A stretch of 64,000 bases of DNA, taken from positions 186,001 to 250,000 of the forward strand of contig NZ_WBSO01000003.1 in assembly GCF_009299485.1 (NCBI RefSeq), read 5' to 3'. Every line of letters starts with the position of its first letter. The stretch's first letter is position 1. Below are positions 56,593-64,000 of the stretch, piece by piece. Below the pieces are notes generated by a model. That model was not told the DNA's origin. It saw only the letters and a program-made list of their open reading frames with translations, and did no database searches. Made by a program: the position numbers and the translations under genes. Origin of the DNA: Bifidobacterium apri (GTDB taxonomy: Bacteria > Actinomycetota > Actinomycetes > Actinomycetales > Bifidobacteriaceae).

Positions 56593-57291
56593 TTACTTGT
56601 TCGGGTTGATCAGGGTGCGGGGGCCTGCCGGGTCGCCGACGATGACCTGGTCGACCATGTTGAGGAACAGGCCGTGTTCCACCACGCCCACGGTGTGGAT
56701 GAGGTCCTCTGCCAGCTCCTGCGGGTGGTCGATGCGCTCCAGGTGCAGGTCTACGACGTAATCGTTCTCGTCAGTGAGCACCGGCTTGCCTGCGGCGTCG
56801 AGGCGCAGCGTCGGCTTGTAGCCCTTCGCCTCGAACTTGCGGATCACCTGGCCGTTGCCGAAGGGGATGACCTCAACCGGCAGCGGGAACTTGCCGATGG
56901 TGTCGACGACCTTGGACTGGTCGACGATCCACACGACCTTGTTGGAATTGATCGCCACGATTTTCTCCCACAGGAGAGCCGCGCCGCCGCCCTTGATGCC
57001 GTTGAAGTTCTTGTCGACCTCATCGGCGCCGTCGATGGTGATATCGATGTGATCGACGTCGTCGATGTTGACGATCTTGATGCCATAGCCTTCAGCCTGC
57101 TCCTGCGTGCGGCGAGAAGTCGTGACGCCCGTGAACTTGAGACCTTCCTCCTGCACGCGGCGGCCAAGCTCGTCCACGAGGAAACGCACGGTCGAACCGG
57201 TGCCGAGACCGGCGATCATGCCGTCCTGGATGAGCTTCGCGGCTTCGATGCCGGCCGCTTTCTTCAATGCGTCTTGCTGTGCCTTGTCCAT
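56593..57291 (-). CDS. rpiA: Ribose-5-phosphate isomerase A
   Basis: A 232-residue enzyme that interconverts ribose 5-phosphate and ribulose 5-phosphate, part of the pentose branch feeding the bifid shunt. Motifs: MIAGLGTGSTVRFLVDELG, DITIDGADEVDKNFNGIKGGGAALLWEKI (in parts) with the catalytic Asp/Glu, and the C-terminal GVVEHGLFLNM. ATG 57291 is chosen because AAAGGAG lies seven bases upstream; an in-frame ATG at 57339 has none. It is a single-gene unit by the hairpin that follows. Confidence 0.95.
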   Translation of the reverse strand: MDKAQQDALKKAAGIEAAKLIQDGMIAGLGTGSTVRFLVDELGRRVQEEGLKFTGVTTSRRTQEQAEGYGIKIVNIDDVDHIDITIDGADEVDKNFNGIKGGGAALLWEKIVAINSNKVVWIVDQSKVVDTIGKFPLPVEVIPFGNGQVIRKFEAKGYKPTLRLDAAGKPVLTDENDYVVDLHLERIDHPQELAEDLIHTVGVVEHGLFLNMVDQVIVGDPAGPRTLINPNK

Positions 57292-57948
57292 AATGCTCCT
57301 TTGAGCTCGCTGTATGACAGACGCCGTGACAGACGGCATGCGGGAGCGCCCGCATCAGCCTGCCACGATGTCGCTTCGCCTCGCATATGCGCCGAAGCCT
57401 GCTTCTATAGTATCGATGCGGCGGTATTTCACGGTGGATGATGCGATGAAGTCAAAGAATGAAGGATTGTTCGACCATCTACACCGGTTGGTCTGGTCTT
57501 GTGGGTGTTTGGATCTGACGAATACGGATTGAATGCCGCAGAGGCCAGATGGTGTACCGCGGTATACGCATGATGAGTAGAATGCGGATGGAGCATGGAT
57601 ATTTCGGAGTTGATTGTCTCCGGGGAAATCGCCATTGTTGCATGCATGATTATCGAAGTGGCACAAGGTATCCTGTGCGTTGAACAACATCGATGATGAT
57701 AGCAGTGTTCAAGTTTCGTTGTTGTAATCCATCGGTCACAGTTCTACTTCATTCTAGACTGCGGTTCATTGCATCGTTACGTTGGTGCAAACAGAACTGC
57801 GAAATCGTTTTCTTAGATAGTTAGTGCCACCGCTTCTGAACGATGTGATGGCATCTGCGAAATGCTGGTGCAGGCTCTGCGCTTCGCAGGTGATTCCCGG
57901 TCAGGGATATCTCGGTGATGAGTATTCGCCGAATAGAGAGGATGTGCA
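57292..57948. other. AT-richer intergenic region between rpiA and the peptide transporter
   Basis: I see no supported gene in these 657 bases. The DNA is visibly less GC-rich than the flanks. A 16-bp palindrome, GTGTACCGCGGTATAC with a central CG, lies at 57552-57567 and resembles a regulator operator. GCGAA-TTCGC inverted pairs lie near 57860. The end supplies the GAGAGGATG ribosome-binding site for the binding protein. The promoter of the transporter is not clear by eye. Confidence 0.4.
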
Positions 57949-59703
57949 ATGAACAGGAAAAATATTATCAGCATGATTGCGGTGATTGCCATCTCGGCCA
58001 TCGCATGTAGCGGTTGCGGTAGCGGATCCACTGCCAGCTCGTCAGGTGGTTCGACAAGCGGAGGCACCATCAAACTGGTCGGCACCGACGATATCGATCA
58101 TCTTGATCCAACCGGTAGTTCACTGGTTAGCACGTATACGTTCCAACGTGCAATCAGCCGCCAGCTCATCAGTTACAAAGCTAGCAACGATGCGAAAGAG
58201 CAGATTGATCCGCAGCCCGATTTGGCGGCGTCCCTGCCGACAGTGTCAGCCGACGGCTTGACATATACGTTCAAGCTGCGCAAGAACGTCATGTGGAGCA
58301 CCAAAAAAGCTCGCGCGATCACTTCAAAAGACGTTGCGAACGGATTCAAGCGGGTATGCAATCCGTTGCTACCGGCTTCTACGGCTTCGTATTTCAACGT
58401 CATCGAAGGCATGGAGGAGTTCTGCGCTGCATATGATACGAAGAATCCAACGGCGCAGAACATCAAGGAACATATTCTCAATGACAGTGTCTCCGGCATT
58501 TCAACACCGGATGATTCAACCATTGTGTTCAAACTCAAGGAGAAAGCCTCTGATTTCATCTACATGGTGTCACTGTCCAATGTCTCCCCGGTGGCGGAAG
58601 AATCCTTGGATTACACGCCTGACAGCCCAGAATATCGAGCGAACTACATCTCATCCGGGCCGTACACCGTCGATGAGTACAAAGCGGACGGCCATTTGTA
58701 CCTGAAGAGGAATCCAAATTGGAAGCGATCCTCGGATCCGCTGCGCGCGGCGAATGCTGACCGAATAGAAATCACCTTCGGTGTGAGTACTGATAGTGCT
58801 GTCCAGCAGGTCTCCAACGGTGATGCCGATGGATTATGGGCGATGAGTGTGCCGGCGGCACAATGGACAACCTTGCAAGCGACCAACGGAGACGATATGA
58901 CGACATTTGCTCAAGGCGGCACGCATTATCTCGCCTTCAATATGCTGACCAGCAATAATGATGGGGCGCTGAAGAAGACGGCAGTGCGGCAGGCGTTGCA
59001 ATATGCAGTGGACAAGGCGGCTCTGGTGCAGAAGCTCGGCGGCAAATCGCTTGCTGAAGCGGCAATCGGAATTTTCGGTCGAGGCGTTGTCGGATTCGAC
59101 GAAAACGATGACCCATACAAGACGGATGGGAATAAGGGAGACTCGGCAAAGGCGAAGAGTTTGCTTGCAAAAGCTGGCGCATCCAATTTGACGCTCAAAC
59201 TGGCATATCGCTCAGATGCAGGCTCAGAGGCTGCTATCGCGCAGATCATTCAGCAGGATATGGAAAAGGCTGGAGTAACTATCGAGCTTGTCCCAGTGCC
59301 CTCGTCCGACTTCTATGCCAGCTTCATGACCACTCCCGATAACACGAAGAATGGCAAGTGGGACCTGGCGCTCTGTGGATGGAACCCGGATTGGGTCGGC
59401 GGGGCCGCCCGTTCGGTATTCCAGCCCCAGTTCACCTATGATGGCACCGCCCAAGTGTATAACTACAGCAATTACAACAATGACAAGGCCAATGAGCTGG
59501 CCAAACAGGCGCTCACCAGCACGGATTCGACCAAGGCCGCACAACTGTGGAGCAAGGTCAACGATGCAGTGATGGCTGATCCGCCGGTGCTGCCGCTGTA
59601 CTCTGTGGACGCGACGCTGATTCATAGTAGCGCGATAAAGAACGCCTCAATCTTTGCCCTGTCTGCAACTTACGACTGGACCAACGTCTCGGTCGAACGC
59701 TGA
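57949..59703 (+). CDS. Peptide ABC transporter substrate-binding lipoprotein (SBP family 5)
   Basis: A 584-residue extracellular binding protein. The signal MNRKNIISMIAVIAISAIAC ends in a lipobox with Cys20 (a second Cys at 23). A Gly/Ser/Thr linker precedes the mature domain, which starts IKLVGTDDIDHLDPTG. The body has the family-5 features GLTYTFKLRKNVMWS, SPEYRANYISSGPYTVDEY and LALCGWNPDWVGG. The family binds di- and oligopeptides, or other solutes such as nickel or sugars; the pip gene downstream favours peptides. It is the first gene of the operon, and a hairpin after it may let the binding protein be made in excess. Confidence 0.9.
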   Translation: MNRKNIISMIAVIAISAIACSGCGSGSTASSSGGSTSGGTIKLVGTDDIDHLDPTGSSLVSTYTFQRAISRQLISYKASNDAKEQIDPQPDLAASLPTVSADGLTYTFKLRKNVMWSTKKARAITSKDVANGFKRVCNPLLPASTASYFNVIEGMEEFCAAYDTKNPTAQNIKEHILNDSVSGISTPDDSTIVFKLKEKASDFIYMVSLSNVSPVAEESLDYTPDSPEYRANYISSGPYTVDEYKADGHLYLKRNPNWKRSSDPLRAANADRIEITFGVSTDSAVQQVSNGDADGLWAMSVPAAQWTTLQATNGDDMTTFAQGGTHYLAFNMLTSNNDGALKKTAVRQALQYAVDKAALVQKLGGKSLAEAAIGIFGRGVVGFDENDDPYKTDGNKGDSAKAKSLLAKAGASNLTLKLAYRSDAGSEAAIAQIIQQDMEKAGVTIELVPVPSSDFYASFMTTPDNTKNGKWDLALCGWNPDWVGGAARSVFQPQFTYDGTAQVYNYSNYNNDKANELAKQALTSTDSTKAAQLWSKVNDAVMADPPVLPLYSVDATLIHSSAIKNASIFALSATYDWTNVSVER

Positions 59704-59709
59704 TGCTGC

Positions 59710-59738
59710 TGTGGCGCCCGTCGTGTGCGGGCGCCACA
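59710..59738 (+). terminator. Intra-operon hairpin after the binding-protein gene
   Basis: A perfect 11-bp stem (TGTGGCGCCCG / CGGGCGCCACA) with a seven-base loop and no T tract lies between the binding protein and the ATPase. Such hairpins often stabilise the upstream message or partly terminate. Confidence 0.6.
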
Positions 59739-59780
59739 ACGGTTATTCCATGATGATTCGTTCGATAAAGGAGCTATGAC

Positions 59781-61667
59781 ATGTCAATTCTCCAAGTGGA
59801 TGATGTCAGTGTGGATTTGCCCACGGAAGACGGTGTGATTCATGCTGTGCAGCACGTTTCGTTTTCGGTTGAGCGGGGGGAGGTCTTCGGTATTGTCGGC
59901 GAATCAGGATCGGGCAAAAGCGTGCTTACCCAGGCGATCACCGGTCTGTTGCCGGGGGCTGAGATATCGGGGTCAGTGATGTTCGACGGGCATGACCTGC
60001 TGTCTGCATCTGCCAATGAGCTGAGAAATCTACGTGGGCGGAAGATCGGCATGATCTTTCAAGATCCGTTGTCCAGCCTGCACCCGTATTTCACTATCGG
60101 TTCGCAGATCGTTGAGGTGATTACCGCCCATGAACCTCATACGCCACGTGCACAGGCGCGGCAACGTGCCATCGAAATGCTGGAAATGGTCGGCATAAAA
60201 CATGCCGAGCGCCGGTTCAATGATTATCCTCACCAGTTCTCTGGTGGTATGCGACAGCGTGTGATGATCGCTATGGCTTTGGTCCTTAAGCCGGAGATTA
60301 TCATCGCCGATGAACCTACCACAGCGTTGGATGTGACAATCCAGAAGCAGGTGCTCAATGTGCTCAAGGACATGTCGGGCAAATTGGGAACCACCGTCAT
60401 TATGATTTCGCATGATTTGACCTTGCTTGGGTCATTTGCTGATCGTGCCATGGTCATGTATGCCGGGCATCAGCTGGAAACCGGACCGGTCTCGGCATTG
60501 TTCTCACGGCCTGCGCACCCCTATACCTTGGGATTGCTGAATTCGTCTCCTGATGCTGCTGATAATCATCAGCGTCTGACCCCGATTGAGGGGCGAATGC
60601 CGAGCCTGCTTGATATCCCTACAGGATGTGTATTCGCGCCCCGGTGTCCTAATGCGAAAGAGCGCTGCTTCGCTCGGACGCCGCCAAGGGTGACATTCAG
60701 CGATGGCGTCAGTATGAGTTGCTGGCTGAAAACTGATCCAGTTGCTCCGCCAGCGAAAGCCGAGGTTGATGCCTTTGTCGTCGAACGTGCCAAGGATCGC
60801 GCTCAAGCACAAGCAAACGGGCTTGATGATGGTCAATGGCCGGCAGACAACGCGATGCCGGTTGTGATAGTCAAGGATTTGCACCTGGTGTATGGCGCAG
60901 GCAAGCGCAGCGCTGTGGAAGTCCTCAAAGGTGTTGATTTGACGGTCAACCGCGGTGATTCCATCGGTCTGGTAGGGGAGTCTGGCTGTGGCAAGACATC
61001 TCTTGCAAGGGTGATAGCCGGATTGATTCCTGCGACTAGTGGCACGGTCACACTGCTCGGCAAGGACAATGCGACGGTGAGCAAAAGCGAATGGCGTCGA
61101 CAACGTCGTCAGGTGCAATTAGTGTTCCAAGACCCATATGGGTCGCTCAATCCGCGGCGCCGCGTAGGTTCGATCATCGGCGAACCGTTGCACATCCAGC
61201 ATCATTGGGGCGCCGCCCAAGTGAAGCAACGGGTCAGCGAACTCATGGAACTGGTGGGGTTGAATCCCGAACATTACAATCGGTACCCCGGCGAATTCTC
61301 CGGTGGACAGCGGCAACGCATCGGCATTGCACGGGCATTGGCATTGGACCCGGAGCTCATCATCTTTGATGAGCCTGTTTCCGCTCTGGATGTTTCCATC
61401 CAAGCTCAAATACTCAATTTGATTCAGGATTTGCAGCAGGCGTTTGGATACACCTACCTATTCATTTCTCATGATCTTGCTGTGGTCCGGCATGTGTGCA
61501 ATCGCGTAGCGGTGATAAGGAACGGAAAGATCGTGGAACGCGGCGACGTCGAACGCGTATACAGCAATCCACAAGCCGAATTCACGAAGCGCCTGTTGGA
61601 GGCCTCCGTGCACGAGATCCCGCCAGAAACCCCGGCGACTGAGTCGCGCGTGATGCTGAGGAGTTGA
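59781..61667 (+). CDS. Fused double ATP-binding subunit of a peptide ABC transporter (DppD-DppF type)
   Basis: A 628-residue cytoplasmic protein containing two complete ATPase domains in one chain. Domain 1 has Walker [11 protein letters not shown] (near residue 42), signature FSGGMRQRV and Walker [12 protein letters not shown]; it is followed by the cysteine-containing peptide-transporter C-domain ([18 protein letters not shown]). A linker of about 50 residues leads to domain 2, with Walker [14 protein letters not shown] (near 400), signature [15 protein letters not shown] and [11 protein letters not shown]. Domain 2 lacks the cysteine tail. In most operons these are two genes. It energises uptake with the two permeases that follow. 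Confidence 0.93.
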   Translation: MSILQVDDVSVDLPTEDGVIHAVQHVSFSVERGEVFGIVGESGSGKSVLTQAITGLLPGAEISGSVMFDGHDLLSASANELRNLRGRKIGMIFQDPLSSLHPYFTIGSQIVEVITAHEPHTPRAQARQRAIEMLEMVGIKHAERRFNDYPHQFSGGMRQRVMIAMALVLKPEIIIADEPTTALDVTIQKQVLNVLKDMSGKLGTTVIMISHDLTLLGSFADRAMVMYAGHQLETGPVSALFSRPAHPYTLGLLNSSPDAADNHQRLTPIEGRMPSLLDIPTGCVFAPRCPNAKERCFARTPPRVTFSDGVSMSCWLKTDPVAPPAKAEVDAFVVERAKDRAQAQANGLDDGQWPADNAMPVVIVKDLHLVYGAGKRSAVEVLKGVDLTVNRGDSIGLVGESGCGKTSLARVIAGLIPATSGTVTLLGKDNATVSKSEWRRQRRQVQLVFQDPYGSLNPRRRVGSIIGEPLHIQHHWGAAQVKQRVSELMELVGLNPEHYNRYPGEFSGGQRQRIGIARALALDPELIIFDEPVSALDVSIQAQILNLIQDLQQAFGYTYLFISHDLAVVRHVCNRVAVIRNGKIVERGDVERVYSNPQAEFTKRLLEASVHEIPPETPATESRVMLRS

Positions 61668-61671
61668 TCAT

Positions 61672-62802
61672 ATGAACGACATGGCTGTGCATGACAGTGA
61701 AACCGCGGTTGCCGCGTCACATACCGATTCGAATACTGACGACAGGCAGAGCGGGAAACGCAGGATTGAACAATTGAGCACCGGCCGGGCGGTTTGGCGT
61801 CGACTTCAGCGGAACAAAGCTTCGATGATTGCCTTGACGTTCATCGTATTGCTCGTATTGATAGCTATATGCGCCCCGGTGATTGCAACGATTACCGGAC
61901 ACGGCCCGACGCAGCAGTACCGCAACAGTGGATTGACGGACAACGGTTTGCCTGTAGGTCCCAATGCCGTCTTCTGGTTTGGTGCCGATCAGTTGGGACG
62001 AGACGAATTGGTGTGTATCGCGTATGGCGCTCGCGTATCGTTGCTCGTCGGTGTCGTGGCCTCAATATGCGGGTCGTTGATCGCGGTGATTGTAGGCGTT
62101 ACAGCTGGATATTTCGGTGGCTTGATCGACGATGTGCTGTCGCGGATTACCGATTTCGTGATGACTATGCCTTTTCTGCTCTGCGCTCTGGCATTGGTCT
62201 CGGTGTTCGGCGCAAGCATACAGATGTGTATGTTCGTGGTGGTATTTTTCTCGTGGGCGGTAACCGGACGTGTGATTCGCGCCCAAGTGCAGGTGCTCAA
62301 GAAGAAAGAATTCGTTGAAGCGGCTCGTTCGCTTGGCGCCTCTGATTCATCCATCATCATAAAAGACATACTGCCGAACCTCTCCGAGACCATCATCGTC
62401 TACACGACTCAAGGGATTCCGAGCTGTATTGTATTCGAGGCGTCGTTGTCGTTCCTAGGCATGGGGGTCGTTCCGCCTACGCCAAGCTGGGGAGGTATGC
62501 TGTCGGAGGCGGCGAATAACTCGATGTATATGGTGGCACCGTGGATGGTGTTCTTCCCTGGTTTATTCCTTCTGATGACTACGCTGTCCTTCAATATTCT
62601 TGGCGATGGTTTGCGTGACGCCCTTGATCCGAAGTCGGGGCGGCGAATTCTGAGGAAGCGTCGCAAGAAGAAAGGCGTTCGTGCGCTTGCGTCTGTCGTC
62701 CCTGTCGTAGCCCAGATCAGTGCGTCGTCTGATGATCTTGCCGCGTTGCAAGAACAGGGGATGGCGGTATCTGACCAGACAATCCAGAAGAAAGGTCGTT
62801 GA
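61672..62802 (+). CDS. Peptide ABC transporter permease (DppC/OppC type)
   Basis: A 376-residue inner-membrane protein with a cytoplasmic N-terminal tail, six predicted helices and a polar 70-residue C-terminal tail. It has the OppC N-domain (VWRRLQRNKASMIALTFIVLLV) and the EAA-like loop EFVEAARSLGASDSSIIIKDILPN that contacts the ATPase. The first ATG follows the ATPase stop by four bases. It comes before the DppB-type permease, the reverse of the usual B-then-C order. Confidence 0.9.
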   Translation: MNDMAVHDSETAVAASHTDSNTDDRQSGKRRIEQLSTGRAVWRRLQRNKASMIALTFIVLLVLIAICAPVIATITGHGPTQQYRNSGLTDNGLPVGPNAVFWFGADQLGRDELVCIAYGARVSLLVGVVASICGSLIAVIVGVTAGYFGGLIDDVLSRITDFVMTMPFLLCALALVSVFGASIQMCMFVVVFFSWAVTGRVIRAQVQVLKKKEFVEAARSLGASDSSIIIKDILPNLSETIIVYTTQGIPSCIVFEASLSFLGMGVVPPTPSWGGMLSEAANNSMYMVAPWMVFFPGLFLLMTTLSFNILGDGLRDALDPKSGRRILRKRRKKKGVRALASVVPVVAQISASSDDLAALQEQGMAVSDQTIQKKGR

Positions 62803-62803
62803 C

Positions 62804-63760
62804 ATGATCAAGAACATCGTGAAGCGGTTCGTGTCCGCGGTGATTATCCTCTTGGCGTTGTCGATTTTCGTATTCGCGCTGTTTTATATCGCCCCGGGCA
62901 ATCCTGCTCGACTGATTGCCGGGGAGAAAGCCAGCCAGACGGTGCTTGACCAGGTGACGCATAACCTCGGCTTGGATAAACCATTATGGCAGCAATACTT
63001 GTTGTTCGTCAGTCATGCGCTGAGCGGGAATTTCGGTATTTCCTACCGTAACCAGATGCCGGTGGCTGGGCTTATTGCATCCAGACTTCCTGTGACGTTC
63101 TCCTTGGTCGGAGGCGCAGTTGTGCTATGGCTGCTGATTGGTATCCCGCTGGGTGTGGTGTCGGCGACACATCCTGGAACGTGGAAGGATCGTCTGGCTC
63201 AGATTCTCAGCCAGCTGTTCATCAGCTTCCCCTCGTTCGTCTTGGGTATGTTTCTGCTATATTTGCTGTATTTTCTGCCGAAACGTCATAAATTCACGCT
63301 GTTTCCTCCTGGGGGGTACAGCCAGCTGGCGAATGGATTCGCGCAATGGGCTTGGCATATGACGTTGCCGTGGTTGACTTTGGCATTGCTGATGGCCGCA
63401 TTGTATCAGCGGCTCACGCGTGCGGAGATGATGGATGTGTTGGGTGAAGATTATATTCGCACTGCTCGGGCAAAGGGTCTGCCTGAACACACAGTGATAT
63501 ACAAACATGGGCTGCGCTCAACGTTGACTGTGCTGACCACACAGCTTGGCGCCGATATTGGTTCTTTGCTGAGTGGTTCCATCATCATCGAGCAGGTATT
63601 CGGATTGCAAGGTGTTGGTTCCCTCGCTGTGACATCGGTCAATACTCAGGATCGGCCAGTCATCATCGGTGTGGTGCTGCTTGGCGGTTTCTTCATCGTC
63701 ATGATGAATCTGCTGGTCGATGTGCTGCACGTGGCGTTGGAACCAACGCTTCGCAAGTAA
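62804..63760 (+). CDS. Peptide ABC transporter permease (DppB/OppB type)
   Basis: A 318-residue inner-membrane protein with six predicted helices. It starts MIKNIVKRFVSAVIILLALS, the usual OppB start, and carries PGNPARLIAGEKAS, a long loop with NFGISYRN, and the EAA loop EDYIRTARAKGLPEHTVIYKHGLR. The ATG begins one base after the previous stop, so translation is coupled. Together with the DppC-type subunit it forms the transmembrane channel. Confidence 0.9.
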   Translation: MIKNIVKRFVSAVIILLALSIFVFALFYIAPGNPARLIAGEKASQTVLDQVTHNLGLDKPLWQQYLLFVSHALSGNFGISYRNQMPVAGLIASRLPVTFSLVGGAVVLWLLIGIPLGVVSATHPGTWKDRLAQILSQLFISFPSFVLGMFLLYLLYFLPKRHKFTLFPPGGYSQLANGFAQWAWHMTLPWLTLALLMAALYQRLTRAEMMDVLGEDYIRTARAKGLPEHTVIYKHGLRSTLTVLTTQLGADIGSLLSGSIIIEQVFGLQGVGSLAVTSVNTQDRPVIIGVVLLGGFFIVMMNLLVDVLHVALEPTLRK

Positions 63761-63807
63761 TCAATGTGTGCATGGATACGATGCACGCTGAATAAGGAAG
63801 GTACTGT

Positions 63808-64000
63808 ATGAGTGATTGGTATTTCGTTCCGGGGTTCGCCGTCCGTGACCATACGTTCGAAGTTCCCCTGGATTATCACGATGAGTCGGCCGGATTGATC
63901 ACTGTGTTTTATCGTGAGGTCGTTGACCCTGAAAAGCGCGATGATGACTTGCCGCTGCTGTTGCATTTACAAGGCGGCCCAGGTGGGGAGGGTGAGCGTC
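63808..64000 (+). CDS. pip: Proline iminopeptidase (3' partial)
   Basis: The first 64 codons of an alpha/beta-hydrolase peptidase that removes N-terminal proline from peptides. The visible part reads MSDWYFVPGFAVRDHTFEVPLD and reaches the oxyanion motif LHLQGGPGGEG (HGGPG-like in the family, here preceded by Gln). The window ends before the nucleophile. ATAAGGAAGG precedes the ATG. It lies 47 bases after the peptide permease, fitting a role in using imported peptides. Confidence 0.85.
   Translation, partial: MSDWYFVPGFAVRDHTFEVPLDYHDESAGLITVFYREVVDPEKRDDDLPLLLHLQGGPGGEGER

Noticed and set aside
57355..57690. A 111-codon minus-strand frame in the rpiA-transporter gap
   Set aside because: No ribosome-binding site, no recognisable motif, and cysteine/histidine-rich composition unlike real genes here.

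Overview
This window comes from a Bifidobacterium chromosome (Actinomycetota, Bifidobacteriaceae). The gene content fits: a bifunctional AdhE with a TTG start, a ferredoxin-dapC pair, a GlgX-type debranching enzyme and MalQ, an actinobacterial S10-spc-alpha ribosomal locus, the 29-residue AURKAIP1/COX24-type ribosomal protein, and a di/oligopeptide ABC transporter next to a proline iminopeptidase. Base composition is fairly GC-rich throughout. I identify the genus by protein recognition and make no species call.

Layout. 1-9.5 kb: a DUF58-transglutaminase fusion protein (cut by the window start), a HisC/Pat aminotransferase, a tRNA-Tyr/Thr/Met cluster with rpmG, murB, an amino-acid permease and fdxA. 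9.7-14.5 kb: dapC, dinB (minus strand), a tRNA-Ser followed by a gene-poor stretch, a YigZ-family gene and a repeat protein. 14.6-26.8 kb: malQ, rplM-rpsI behind a strongly structured leader, glgX (minus), adhE, a YwiC-like membrane protein (minus), a TetR regulator and an HSL-type esterase (minus). 27.2-43.5 kb: the ribosomal super-locus from rpsJ through secY, adk, infA and rpoA to rplQ, then truA. 43.6-52.3 kb: tRNA-Ser, a lipoprotein (minus), then nusA-infB-rbfA-truB-ribF. 52.4-57.3 kb: radA (minus), a secreted or membrane-anchored protein, the small ribosomal protein, metY and rpiA (both minus). 57.9-64 kb: a peptide ABC transporter (binding protein, fused double ATPase, two permeases) and the start of pip, cut by the window end.

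Most genes are core housekeeping. Translation dominates: ribosomal proteins, RNA polymerase alpha, IF1, IF2, NusA, RbfA, TruA, TruB and tRNAs. Carbon metabolism is represented by malQ and glgX (alpha-glucan and glycogen turnover), adhE (NADH re-oxidation) and rpiA (pentose-phosphate / bifid shunt). Nitrogen supply is represented by the peptide transporter with pip, the permease, dapC, hisC/pat and metY.

No CRISPR array, intact insertion sequence, prophage or obvious new multi-gene system is visible. The most interesting signals are regulatory: (a) a closed three-way-junction RNA fold filling the rplM-rpsI 5' leader; (b) a LacI-type palindrome over the promoter of glgX; (c) a Rex-like palindrome upstream of adhE; (d) a recurrent leaderless-start pattern, TAnnnT plus 6-7 nt plus start codon, at many transcription-unit heads; (e) the DUF58-transglutaminase fusion and the insertion inside RibF.
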